In this document: positions 8,405 through 16,773 of the stretch, in pieces | Layout: every line of letters begins with the position of its first letter | How positions within the stretch are numbered: the first letter of the stretch is position 1 | Source of the DNA: Candidatus Eisenbergiella merdigallinarum | GTDB lineage: Bacteria > Bacillota > Clostridia > Lachnospirales > Lachnospiraceae | Length of the DNA stretch: 64,000 nt | Reading direction: 5' to 3' | NCBI GenBank assembly: GCA_019119355.1 | Contig: DWXE01000026.1 | Location: 79,895-143,894 of the forward strand | The notes under the pieces: generated by a model | Seen by the model: the letters and a program-made list of their open reading frames with translations, nothing else | The model's database searches: none | Told to the model about the DNA's origin: nothing | Translations under genes and position numbers: made by a program

Positions 8405-10306
8405 ATGAAACAGAAGATTACCGTGTCGGAAGGAAGACCCTATCCGCTGGGGATGACGGTGACGCAGCAGGGAGAGATCAACCTGGCGGCCGTGCTGCAT
8501 GGCAGGGAGGATTGCGGCGTCATATTATATCCCAGAAAGGGAGGAAGCCGGATCCGCCTGCCGTTTCGTTCCGGAAACAGGGTGGGAAACGTCCGCTGCA
8601 TGAAGATTTGCGGTCTGCGGGCGCAGGATTACGATTATAATTTTTACGTCGGGGACGAAGTCGTCACCGATCCTTATGCCAGGCAGATTCTGGGGAACGA
8701 GCGCTGGGGGAAGACGGTGGACCCGCAGCTGCGGGGCAGGGACGACAGCTTTGCTTTCGACTGGGGGGGCGACGCTTCTCCCATGACGCCGCTGCATGAC
8801 AGCATTTTGTATCTGGTGCACGTGAGGGGATTTACCAGACACCCTTCTTCCGGCGTGCGCAGCAGGGGGACCTTCGCGGGCATCGCGGAGAAGATTCCCT
8901 ATCTGCGTTCCCTGGGCATCACGGCGCTGGAGCTGATGCCGGCCTACGAGTTCGTGGAGCTGGAGCGAAGGAAGGAGACGCGCCCGGGCAGCAGGGAAAA
9001 TGCGCCCCGTCCGGCGGAGGATCTGCCGCAGGAGAATCCCAGAATCAACTACTGGGGATATAAGGAGGGCTTCTACTTCGCGCCCAAGGCGTCCTACAGC
9101 AGCTCTGAGGATCCCGTGACGGAGTTTAAGGGCATGGTGAAGCGCCTCCATGAGAGCGGGATCGAAGTGATCATGCAGTTTTATTTTCCCAAAGAGGTGA
9201 AGGAGGGCTTTATCCTGGAGGTCCTCCGGCACTGGGTTTACGAGTACCATATCGACGGGATCCACCTTTTGGGAGAGCGGATTCCAACGGCCCTTCTGGC
9301 CACGGATCCCATGCTGGCCAATACGAAGCTCTTCTATTATCAGTTTCCCTGCGAGGAGATCTATGGCTCCCGGGAGGTGCCGGATTACCGGAACCTGGCC
9401 TGCTACCGGGAGGATTTCCTGTACGATATGAGGCGGTTTTTAAAGGGGGACGAGGATATGCTGGGCAGGGCGCTGTTCCATCTGAAGGAGAACCCTGCGC
9501 AGACCGGAGTTGTGAATTTTATCGCCGGATATGAGGGCTTTTCGCTGGCGGATATGGTTTCCTACGAGAACCGGCACAACGGGGCCAACGGGGAGGACAA
9601 CCGGGACGGCCGGGATTACGAAGCGAGCTGGAACTGCGGCGTGGAGGGAAAGACCCGGCGCCGGCAGATCTGCGACCTGCGCAGGAAGCAGATGAGAAAC
9701 GCCGTGGCCCTGCTGTTTTTCGCCCAGGGCACCCCCATGCTGGTTTCCGGGGATGAATTCGGGCAGAGCAGGGAGGGGAACAACAACCCCTACTGCCAGG
9801 ACAACGCGATCAGCTGGCTCAACTGGGATCTGACGGAAAAGAACGGGGATTTTCTGGACTTCGTCAGAGCGGCCGTCCGGCTGCGCAGAGAGCATCCGGT
9901 CCTGCATTTGCCCGGGGAGATGACCATGCTGGATTACATCGCCTGCGGATATCCGGACCTTTCCTACCACGGACGGGAGGCGTGGCGGCTTTCCGTGGAG
10001 CGGACCAGCCGGGAGGCGGGGCTGATGTACTGCGGCAGTTACGCCAGGATCGGGAAAAAGCGGGAGGATGACTTTTTCTACATCGCGTATAACATGCACT
10101 GGGAAGAAAAGGAGCTGGCCCTCCCGGATCTTCCGGAGGGAATGCGCTGGGAAAAGGTGCTGGATACCCGGGACGGGAGCGTCGTTTCAGACGGACAGGA
10201 GATAAAACGGTCCGTCCGCGTTTCCGGGCGCAGCATTCAGGTTTTGCAGAGCTTTGGGAAACCCGTGAAGGAAGGAAAGAGAGTTGAAGGCGCTACAGCA
10301 TTTTAA
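8405..10306 (+). CDS. GlgX-like GH13 protein with degenerate catalytic motifs
   Basis: 633 aa. The layout matches isoamylase/GlgX debranching enzymes: an N-terminal CBM48-like sandwich (about 1-140), a GH13 barrel with the debranching signature INYWGYKEGFYFAPKASYSS, then VSYENRHNGANGEDNRDG and WNCGVEGKTRRRQ, FFAQGTPMLVSGDEFG, and a C-terminal beta domain. The catalytic regions are gone: region I (normally D-V-V-x-N-H) reads QFYFPK (258-263); region II (G-F-R-F-D) reads GIHLLG (285-290), so the Arg and nucleophile Asp are missing; region IV (H-D) reads YE (376-377); no acid/base Glu is recognisable in region III. The frame is intact and the non-catalytic core is well kept, so this looks like a selected pseudoenzyme, perhaps glycogen-binding or regulatory. 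The downstream DUF5662 gene overlaps its end. Confidence 0.85.
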   Translation: MKQKITVSEGRPYPLGMTVTQQGEINLAAVLHGREDCGVILYPRKGGSRIRLPFRSGNRVGNVRCMKICGLRAQDYDYNFYVGDEVVTDPYARQILGNERWGKTVDPQLRGRDDSFAFDWGGDASPMTPLHDSILYLVHVRGFTRHPSSGVRSRGTFAGIAEKIPYLRSLGITALELMPAYEFVELERRKETRPGSRENAPRPAEDLPQENPRINYWGYKEGFYFAPKASYSSSEDPVTEFKGMVKRLHESGIEVIMQFYFPKEVKEGFILEVLRHWVYEYHIDGIHLLGERIPTALLATDPMLANTKLFYYQFPCEEIYGSREVPDYRNLACYREDFLYDMRRFLKGDEDMLGRALFHLKENPAQTGVVNFIAGYEGFSLADMVSYENRHNGANGEDNRDGRDYEASWNCGVEGKTRRRQICDLRRKQMRNAVALLFFAQGTPMLVSGDEFGQSREGNNNPYCQDNAISWLNWDLTEKNGDFLDFVRAAVRLRREHPVLHLPGEMTMLDYIACGYPDLSYHGREAWRLSVERTSREAGLMYCGSYARIGKKREDDFFYIAYNMHWEEKELALPDLPEGMRWEKVLDTRDGSVVSDGQEIKRSVRVSGRSIQVLQSFGKPVKEGKRVEGATAF

Positions 10307-10838
10307 GACCATCACCTATCATAAATACCTCGTCATGAAAGGGTGCTTTGCGGTGGGGCTCTACCGGCAGGGAATCTGCCATGATCTTTCCAAATATTCC
10401 TGGACGGAATTTCGGGTAGGAGCGAAGTACTATCAGGGAAACAGGAGCCCCAACAACGCGGAACGGGAGGAGATCGGATATTCCACCGCGTGGCTCCACC
10501 ATAAAGGGCGCAACAGGCACCACTATGAATACTGGATCGATTACAGCCTCCGGGATGTTCCGGGAGGGATGGCGCCGGCGCCCATGCCGAAGAAATATGT
10601 GGCCGAGATGCTCATGGACCGGATCGCCGCTTCCAAAACCTACCGGGGAGCGGCCTATACGGACCGGGACCCGCTGGACTATTACCTGAGCGCGAAGGAA
10701 CCGCCCATGATCCATCCGGAGACGAAGGAACTGCTGGAGACGCTTTTGCGCATGCTGGCCCGGGAAGGGGAGAAAAAGACCTTTGCCTATGTCCGCAGGG
10801 AGGTTCTGCATGCCGGGAAGCGCAGAAAATCTGATTGA
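10284..10838 (+). CDS. DUF5662 family protein
   Basis: 184 aa cytoplasmic protein. The family signature is the N-terminal HFKTITYHKYLVMKGCF followed by GLYRQGICHDLSKYSWTEF and a His-rich YSTAWLHHKGRNRHHYEYW, which suggests a metal- or phosphate-binding helical fold (inference from the conserved His/Asp pattern; the function is unknown). The start is TTG, overlapping the end of the GlgX-like gene by 23 nt, with AAGGA about 7 nt upstream, which supports translational coupling. The next promoter begins inside its stop codon. Confidence 0.85.
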   Translation: MKALQHFKTITYHKYLVMKGCFAVGLYRQGICHDLSKYSWTEFRVGAKYYQGNRSPNNAEREEIGYSTAWLHHKGRNRHHYEYWIDYSLRDVPGGMAPAPMPKKYVAEMLMDRIAASKTYRGAAYTDRDPLDYYLSAKEPPMIHPETKELLETLLRMLAREGEKKTFAYVRREVLHAGKRRKSD

Positions 10839-10863
10839 CACCGGATCCGTTCTATGCTAGTAT
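10835..10863 (+). promoter_or_regulatory. Promoter of the riboswitch-P-type ATPase transcript
   Basis: TTGACA (10835-10840), a 17-nt spacer and TAGTAT (10858-10863) with an extended TGC in front of the -10. The -35 overlaps the stop of the preceding gene. A start near 10870 would begin the transcript right at the aptamer. Confidence 0.85.
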
Positions 10864-10870
10864 TTCTCGT

Positions 10871-10983
10871 ATGTAAGGGAGTAATCGCCGCATCGCGCGG
10901 AATGAAGTCAACACACGGAAGCGATTCCTGGCTTTGTTTGAAATGATGAGACTTATCTGCCGCAGGGCAGATAGGTCTTTTTT
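10871..10983 (+). ncRNA. yybP-ykoY family (manganese) riboswitch
   Basis: The leader carries the conserved pieces of this aptamer in order: AAGGGAGTAATCGCC, then GTCAACACACGG, CTGGCTTTGTTTG and GATGAGACTTA. P1 can form between TAAG (10874-10877) and CTTA (10952-10955). The 3' side of P1 is also part of the left arm of the terminator that follows, so Mn-bound aptamer should block termination and switch the downstream ATPase on; this is the known logic of the class. Another 10-bp inverted repeat (TTTTGTACGA at 10980-10989 with 11009-11018) follows; its role is unclear. The remaining leader to 11135 holds only the ribosome binding site. Confidence 0.82.
10949..10983 (+). terminator. Riboswitch expression-platform terminator
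   Basis: A 13-bp stem with one GU pair: AGACTTATCTGCC (10949-10961), loop GCAG, GGCAGATAGGTCT (10966-10978), then a run of six T. The left arm shares AGACTTA with the aptamer 3' end, so folding of the aptamer and of this hairpin exclude each other. Confidence 0.88.
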
Positions 10984-11135
10984 GTACGACAGGAAAGTTC
11001 CTTTTTTATCGTACAAAAGGGATGCCCCGCTGAGGATGTGCGCCCGTACGGGAATAGATTCTGCCGCGCGCGGGAAAACTCCGGATACAATACATCATAT
11101 TTCTATATTTCTCAGGAAGGGAAGGAAACCGAAGG

Positions 11136-13793
11136 ATGAAAGAATATTTAAGATCCGCACAGGAGGTCTTAAAGGAACAGGAAAGCAGCGCGGAAGGGCT
11201 GCGGACGGATCAGGTGGAGAGGCGCCGGAATGAGTTCGGGCCCAACAGGCTGGCGGAAGGCAAGCAGGCGTCTTTGCTCCAGCGTTTTCTGGAGCAGCTG
11301 GCGGATCCCATGATTCTCGTGCTGCTGGCGGCGGCGCTGATTTCCGGCATTACGGCGGCCTACGCGGGGGAATCCTTTGCGGACGTCATCATCATTCTGG
11401 CCGTCGTGGTGATCAACGCGGTTCTGGGCGTGGTGCAGGAGAGCAAGGCGGAAAAGGCCATCGCGGCGCTTCAGGAGATCGCTGCGGCCACCTCCCGCGT
11501 CATCCGCGACGGGCAGCAGACGACGATCCGGAGCGAAGAACTGGTTCCGGGCGACGTGGTTGTTCTGGAAGCGGGCGACGCGGTGCCGGCGGATGCCAGA
11601 ATCATCGAATGCGCCAGCATGAAGGTGGAAGAAGCGGCGCTGACCGGGGAATCCGTTCCCGTGGATAAAACCGTCTCCGTTCTGCAGTCCCAAGATGGCG
11701 CGGTGCCTCTGGGCGACCGGAAGAACATGGTTTACATGGGCAGCACGGTGGTATACGGCAGGGGCCGCGCCGTGGTGACGGATACGGGAATGAAGACCGA
11801 GATGGGCAAGATCGCGGAAGCGCTGACGCAGGCCCAGAAGGAAGCGACGCCCCTGCAGAAAAAGCTCAATCAGCTCAGCAAAATCCTGAGCGCGCTGGTT
11901 CTGGGAATCTGCGTTTTCATCTTCGCCCTGGATCTGTTCCGCGCCTATCCCGATATCACGGGACAGGGGATGCTGGACACCTTCATGGTGGCGGTGAGCC
12001 TGGCGGTGGCGGCGATCCCGGAAGGTCTGGCCGCCGTGGTGACCATCGTGCTTTCCATCGGCGTGACCAACATGTCCCGCCGCAATGCGGTGATCCGCAA
12101 ACTGACCGCGGTGGAGACGCTGGGATGCGCCCAGGTCATCTGTTCGGATAAGACCGGGACGCTGACCCAGAACAGGATGACCGTGGTGGAGCACCGGTGC
12201 TTCCCGGAAGGGACGGAAGGCCTGGGAGAAGCGGAAAAACTGCTGGCCAGCGCCATGGCTCTGTGCAGCGATGCGAATCTGGACGGACAGAATAAGGCGG
12301 TGGGCGAGCCCACGGAATGCGCGCTGGTGGATTATGCGTTCCGCCTGCAGCTTCCCAAAGGGGAGCTGGAAAAGAAAACGCCCAGGGTGGGAGAGGCTCC
12401 TTTCGATTCCATGAGAAAGATGATGTCCACCCTGCATCAGGACGGGGAGCGGATCGTGCAGTATACGAAGGGCGCTCCGGACGAAGTGCTGAAAAAGTGT
12501 ACGAAGGTGTGGATCGGCGGAAAGGCAGAACCTCTGACCGAAGCGTATCAGAAGCAGATCCTGTCCTGGAACCAGGAGATGGCGGACCGGGCGCTGCGCG
12601 TGCTGGCGGCTGCGTTTAAGGTCTACGGCCGGATGCCCGAATCCCAGGAAGCTTCGGATCTGGAAAACGATCTGTGCCTGATCGGCCTGACCGGAATGAT
12701 CGATCCGGTCCGTCCGGAAGTGAAGGACGCCATCGTGGAATGTCAGGAAGCCGGGATCCGTCCGGTGATGATCACCGGCGACCACAGGGATACGGCGGCG
12801 GCCATCGCCATGGAGCTGGGGATCATCCACAGCAAGGACGAGGCCATGACCGGAGCCGGCCTGGACAAAATGAGCGATGAAGAGCTGGAGAAAAACATCG
12901 AGCAATATTCCGTTTATGCCCGGGTACAGCCGGAGCATAAGGTGAGGATCGTCAACGCCTGGAAGAAGAAGGGCAGGGTGACGGCCATGACCGGAGACGG
13001 CGTCAACGACGCTCCGTCCATCAAAAACGCGGACATCGGCGTCGGCATGGGAATCACCGGCACGGACGTGACGAAGAACGTTGCGGACATGGTGCTGGCG
13101 GACGACAACTTCGCGACCATTGTTTCCGCGGTGGAGGAAGGAAGACGGATTTACGATAACATCCGCAAGTCCATCCAGTTCCTGCTGGCCTCCAATCTGT
13201 CCGAAGTGCTGTCCATCTTCGCGGCCACGATTTTGAGCTTTACGATCCTGCAGCCCGTGCACCTTCTCTGGATCAACCTGATTACGGACTGTTTCCCCGC
13301 GCTGGCGCTGGGCATGGAAGAGGCGGAAAAGGATATCATGAAGAGAAAGCCCAGGAGCGCGACGGAGGGTATTTTTGCCGGCGGCGTGGGCGTCAACATC
13401 TTCATCCAGGGCGTGGCGGTGACGGTGATCACCCTCGCTTCCTACTTTATCGGACACTATATCGAAGCCGGCGTCTGGGAGATCACGGACAGCGCGGACG
13501 GCATGACGATGGCGTTTCTGACGCTGTCCATGACGGAGATTTTCCACTCCTTCAATATGCGCTCCTTAAAGAAGTCGATTTTCCATATGAAGGGGCATAA
13601 CAAATGGCTGTGGCTGGCCATGCTGGCTTCCCTGCTGGCGACGACGGCGGTGATCTATGTGCCGTTTTTGTCCAACGCGTTCGGATTCGAGCATATCAGC
13701 CTGGTGGAATACGCTGTGGCGATCCTGCTGGCGTTCCTCATCATCCCCTTCGTGGAGCTGACCAAATGGATCCAGAGGAAGCTGGACCGGTAA
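11136..13793 (+). CDS. P2-type cation-transporting ATPase, probably a Mn(II)/Ca(II) exporter
   Basis: 885 aa membrane pump. TGES actuator motif (170-173), PEGL in M4 (295-298), phosphorylated Asp in DKTGTLT (D338), KGAPDEVL nucleotide-binding motif and TGDGVND hinge (619-625) are all present, as are M5 SNLSE and M6 NLITD, which carry metal ligands in SERCA/SPCA-type pumps. Sequence alone would say calcium-type. The manganese riboswitch in its leader and the known regulation of YoaB-type pumps by that class point to manganese efflux; this is inference from context. Start ATG has AGGAAGGGAAGGAAACCGAAGG in front. The small Cys-rich gene follows within the same transcript, before a terminator. 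Confidence 0.93.
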   Translation: MKEYLRSAQEVLKEQESSAEGLRTDQVERRRNEFGPNRLAEGKQASLLQRFLEQLADPMILVLLAAALISGITAAYAGESFADVIIILAVVVINAVLGVVQESKAEKAIAALQEIAAATSRVIRDGQQTTIRSEELVPGDVVVLEAGDAVPADARIIECASMKVEEAALTGESVPVDKTVSVLQSQDGAVPLGDRKNMVYMGSTVVYGRGRAVVTDTGMKTEMGKIAEALTQAQKEATPLQKKLNQLSKILSALVLGICVFIFALDLFRAYPDITGQGMLDTFMVAVSLAVAAIPEGLAAVVTIVLSIGVTNMSRRNAVIRKLTAVETLGCAQVICSDKTGTLTQNRMTVVEHRCFPEGTEGLGEAEKLLASAMALCSDANLDGQNKAVGEPTECALVDYAFRLQLPKGELEKKTPRVGEAPFDSMRKMMSTLHQDGERIVQYTKGAPDEVLKKCTKVWIGGKAEPLTEAYQKQILSWNQEMADRALRVLAAAFKVYGRMPESQEASDLENDLCLIGLTGMIDPVRPEVKDAIVECQEAGIRPVMITGDHRDTAAAIAMELGIIHSKDEAMTGAGLDKMSDEELEKNIEQYSVYARVQPEHKVRIVNAWKKKGRVTAMTGDGVNDAPSIKNADIGVGMGITGTDVTKNVADMVLADDNFATIVSAVEEGRRIYDNIRKSIQFLLASNLSEVLSIFAATILSFTILQPVHLLWINLITDCFPALALGMEEAEKDIMKRKPRSATEGIFAGGVGVNIFIQGVAVTVITLASYFIGHYIEAGVWEITDSADGMTMAFLTLSMTEIFHSFNMRSLKKSIFHMKGHNKWLWLAMLASLLATTAVIYVPFLSNAFGFEHISLVEYAVAILLAFLIIPFVELTKWIQRKLDR

Positions 13794-13849
13794 CGATTCC
13801 GGAACGGGAGCATATGATAGCAGTATAAAGTGAGGAGATGAAAGAAGCC

Positions 13850-14125
13850 ATGAACTGTCTTTATTTACTCGTACTGTTATGCTGCTGCAACCGGGGAAGG
13901 GGCAGAGGAAACGGGTGCTGCGCGCCCGACAGGCCGATGCCGCGCGAGGGCTGCGCACGGACCGCTCAGGAGGAATCCTGCGGCTGCCAGAGAAACGCCA
14001 GGGACTACGCAGATGCCCGACAGGGGCAGGGATGCTGCCCGGATACGGTGCCGGAGATGAATCAGCCGGCGGCCGCTCCCTATCCGATCTATCCGGATCA
14101 CTGCGGATGCAACAACAATCGATAG
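13850..14125 (+). CDS. Small cysteine-rich protein of unknown function
   Basis: 91 aa. It starts MNCLYLLVLLCCCNRGRGRG, a short hydrophobic Cys-rich leader, and contains further Cys pairs (NGCC, ESCGCQ, GCCPD, DHCGCNNN) with a Pro-rich C-terminus. Twelve or so cysteines suggest metal binding or disulfides; the hydrophobic start may attach it to the membrane. No family is recognised. An upstream in-frame ATG (13838) directly abuts GAGGAG and is too close to use it, so the second ATG is preferred. It sits between the metal-responsive ATPase and a strong terminator, so it probably belongs to that regulon. An overlapping frame (13879-14130) lacks a ribosome binding site. Confidence 0.6.
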   Translation: MNCLYLLVLLCCCNRGRGRGNGCCAPDRPMPREGCARTAQEESCGCQRNARDYADARQGQGCCPDTVPEMNQPAAAPYPIYPDHCGCNNNR

Positions 14126-14131
14126 GATAGC

Positions 14132-14205
14132 CGGAGAGGAGGCTTTCCAGCAAACCTAGGTTTCTGAAAAACCTGAATGTTTGCGGGGAGGTCTCCTCCT
14201 TTTTT
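14132..14205 (+). terminator. Long terminator hairpin after the ATPase transcript
   Basis: Nested inverted repeats (GGAGA with TCTCC, CAAAC with GTTTG, AGGTTT with AAACCT) fold 14133-14197 into one extended stem, followed by six T. Confidence 0.8.
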
Positions 14206-14243
14206 GCTCCGTCGGAGTTCCTTTCCCGGGACCGCCTGCCGCC

Positions 14244-14272
14244 TTGACGAAACCGTGCGGCGATGGTACACT
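14244..14272 (+). promoter_or_regulatory. Promoter of trpS
   Basis: TTGACG (14244-14249), 17-nt spacer, TACACT (14267-14272) with TG one base before the -10. The short leader contains no T-box motif. Confidence 0.75.
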
Positions 14273-14306
14273 GAAAATTAAGACAAAAAACGGAGGTACA
14301 GGCATC

Positions 14307-15311
14307 ATGATTGGAGATCGGAAAGTTCTTTTCAGCGGGATGCAGGCGACGGGAAATCTGACGCTGGGAAATTATCTGGGAGCGCTGAAAAACTGGGTGA
14401 ATATCGCGGACGAATATCTGACCTTTTTTTCGGTTGTGGATCTGCATTCCATCACCGTGCGCCAGGATCCGGCGCAGCTGCGCAAACAGGCCCGGGCCCT
14501 TTTGACGCTATATATCGCGGCGGGACTGGATCCGGAGAAAAACTGCATTTATTATCAGTCCCACGTTTCGGGGCATGCGGAGCTGGCGTGGATTCTGAAC
14601 TGCTTTACCTATATGGGAGAGCTCAACCGGATGACGCAGTTTAAGGATAAGGCGGCGAAGCATGCGGACAATATCAACGCGGGGCTGTTTACCTATCCGG
14701 TGCTGATGGCGGCGGACATCCTTCTGTACCAGGCGGATGTGGTGCCGGTGGGAAAGGATCAGCTGCAGCACCTGGAGATCACCAGGGATATCGCCCAGCG
14801 ATTCAACGCGATTTACGGGGACGTGTTCACCGTTCCGGTTCCTTATGTGGGAAAGGCGGGCGCGAAGATCATGAGCCTGCAGGATCCCGCGAAGAAGATG
14901 AGCAAGTCGGATGAAAACCCCAACGCCAGCATCTATCTGATGGACGATCCCGACACCATCCTGCGGAAGTTTAAGAGGGCGGTGACGGATTCCGAAGGGC
15001 AGATCCTCTATCGGGAGGAGCAGCCCGGGATCAAAAACCTCATCGATATTTACTGCGCCTGCGCGGAAAAGACCCCGCAGGAGACGGAGAAAGAGTTCGA
15101 AGGCAGAGGGTATGGGGAGTTCAAGGCGGCGGTGGGTGAAGCCGTTGTGAGCGTCTTGAGGCCCCTGCAGGAGGAATTCGCGCGCCTGTCCGGGGAAAAG
15201 GCGTATCTGGACGGCATCATCAAACAAAATGGGGAAAAGGCGGAGTATTACGCCTTAAAGACGCTGAGAAAGGTGCAGCGGAAGGTGGGCTTCCCGGAGA
15301 GGATCCGCTGA
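14307..15311 (+). CDS. trpS: Tryptophanyl-tRNA synthetase
   Basis: 334 aa, normal length, class I synthetase for tRNA-Trp. HIGH-type motif TGNLTLGNYLGAL lies near residues 16-28, KMSKS is exact (KKMSKSDENP, near 196-200), and the Trp-pocket stretches FTYMGELNRMTQFKDK and YPVLMAADILLY are conserved. The ATG has GGAGG 10 nt upstream. It has its own promoter and may read into the glycosyltransferase gene 52 bp downstream, since no terminator separates them. Confidence 0.95.
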   Translation: MIGDRKVLFSGMQATGNLTLGNYLGALKNWVNIADEYLTFFSVVDLHSITVRQDPAQLRKQARALLTLYIAAGLDPEKNCIYYQSHVSGHAELAWILNCFTYMGELNRMTQFKDKAAKHADNINAGLFTYPVLMAADILLYQADVVPVGKDQLQHLEITRDIAQRFNAIYGDVFTVPVPYVGKAGAKIMSLQDPAKKMSKSDENPNASIYLMDDPDTILRKFKRAVTDSEGQILYREEQPGIKNLIDIYCACAEKTPQETEKEFEGRGYGEFKAAVGEAVVSVLRPLQEEFARLSGEKAYLDGIIKQNGEKAEYYALKTLRKVQRKVGFPERIR

Positions 15312-15363
15312 AGACGGCGGATCGGGAGGCGCTTTGCGCGAGAAAGGCGGGGAGGAAAAGGAT

Positions 15364-16773
15364 ATGGATTCTCTGGTGAGCATTATCGTACCCGTGTACA
15401 ATGCTCAGACATATTTGAAACGTTGCGTGGACAGCATCCTGAAACAGGACTACCCCAATTTTGAGCTGATCCTGGTGGACGACGGAAGCGCGGACGATTC
15501 GGGGCAAATCTGCGATTCTTACGCCGCTCAGGACGAACGGGTGCGCGTCCTGCACCAGGAAAATGCGGGGGTGAGCGCGGCGAGAAACCGGGCGCTGGAC
15601 CTGGCGACGGGGGATTATATTCAGTTTCTGGACAGCGACGACTGGATCGTTCCGGAAGCGACGAGACTGCTGGTGGGGGCTTTGGAACGCCACGGATGCG
15701 ATATGGTGATTTCGGATTTTTACCGCGTGTCCGGGGAACGCCTGGCCCAGAAAGGGGATATCGAAGAGGAAAAAGTATTCTCCAGGCAGGAGTTTGCGGC
15801 CTGTATGATCGAAAATCCGGCGGATTTTTATTATGGGGTGCTCTGGAACAAGCTGTATCGCCGCAGGATCATCGAAGAGCACAACATACGCATGGACACG
15901 GACATCAGCTGGTGCGAGGACTTCCTCTTCAATCTGGAGTACATCCGGCACGCCTCTTCCTTTTATGCGCTGAAAGTGCCGATCTATTACTATCTGAAGC
16001 GCAGGGGCAGCCTGGCGACCCAGGGAATGAGCATCAGCAACACGGTGCGGATGAAGATCAACATCTTCGAATATTATAACGAGTTCTATAAGGACGTATA
16101 CGATCAGGAAGACTATGCGGATATCCGCTTTCAGGTATATAGCTTTTTCTTCGCGGCGGCGAAGGACGGCGGCGTCCCCTGGGGGCTTTTGCCAGGCAGC
16201 AAAAAACTGGGAGAGGAACGGAAGAAAATCTGCAGGGAGGAGATCGAAGGGGAGGGCGCGGTGATCCGGCAGCACCGCATGCGCAGGGTGTTCGAATATC
16301 AGCTGGAGCTGGCGGCCCGGAAGAACAGCCTGTCTCTGGACGAAGCGCTCATCCTCTGCGCCCTGGAGGAGTGCGGGCCGCGCGCCGGCGCGAAGCGGCT
16401 GGCCCAGGTAACGGAACTTCCTCAGAGACGCCTGTTCTTGAGCCTGCAGCGCCTGGAGCATAAAAAGCTGATCGAAGGAAAGAAACTGCCCGATGAGACG
16501 GCGGAAAAGGCCGTTCCCAGAGAAGGGGAGAAAAAGGAGAAGGGGAAAACTAAAATTTCCGTATATTCCCTCCGGCCGGAAGCTGCGAAGGTCTGCCAGG
16601 ATTTCCACCATCTGAACGAAGATCTGGAAAAGATCTGCTTCGCAGGTTTTACCGGAGAAGAGAGGGAGCGGTACGGGCAGCTGCAGCAAAAGTTCGACGA
16701 AAATCTGGTCCGGTTTATGGTGAGGGAAATCCCGGAAGACGAACCCGGCCCGGACGGGGAAGGAGAAGGGTGA
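15364..16773 (+). CDS. GT2 glycosyltransferase fused to a MarR-like winged-helix domain
   Basis: 469 aa. Residues 1-250 are a GT-A family 2 transferase: VSIIVPVYNAQTYLKRCVDS, VDDGSADDSG (38-47), NAGVSAARNRAL, DXD-like FLDSDDW (88-94) and GVLWNKLYRR. From about residue 310 a different module begins: a helix (VFEYQLELAARKNSLSLDEA), LILCALEECG, an HTH (AKRLAQVTELPQRRLFLSLQRLEHKKLIE), a charged loop, the wing strand KISVYSLRPEAAKV, and C-terminal helices with FTGEERERYGQLQQKFDENL. Helix, HTH, wing and C-terminal helix pair are in the order of MarR regulators. GGAGG at 8 nt supports the ATG. The next gene starts immediately after its stop. It is cytoplasmic, with no membrane segment. The linked pair suggests a transferase that also binds DNA or a ligand; this is inference. 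Confidence 0.82.
   Translation: MDSLVSIIVPVYNAQTYLKRCVDSILKQDYPNFELILVDDGSADDSGQICDSYAAQDERVRVLHQENAGVSAARNRALDLATGDYIQFLDSDDWIVPEATRLLVGALERHGCDMVISDFYRVSGERLAQKGDIEEEKVFSRQEFAACMIENPADFYYGVLWNKLYRRRIIEEHNIRMDTDISWCEDFLFNLEYIRHASSFYALKVPIYYYLKRRGSLATQGMSISNTVRMKINIFEYYNEFYKDVYDQEDYADIRFQVYSFFFAAAKDGGVPWGLLPGSKKLGEERKKICREEIEGEGAVIRQHRMRRVFEYQLELAARKNSLSLDEALILCALEECGPRAGAKRLAQVTELPQRRLFLSLQRLEHKKLIEGKKLPDETAEKAVPREGEKKEKGKTKISVYSLRPEAAKVCQDFHHLNEDLEKICFAGFTGEERERYGQLQQKFDENLVRFMVREIPEDEPGPDGEGEG

Noticed and set aside
13879..14130. Alternative plus-strand frame overlapping the Cys-rich protein gene
   Set aside because: There is no ribosome binding site and the start is internal; the Cys-rich frame has a better start context and a more protein-like pattern.
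14206..14306. T-box leader for trpS
   Set aside because: No GGTGG-type T-box sequence or specifier hairpin is present; the leader is only about 30 nt beyond the promoter.
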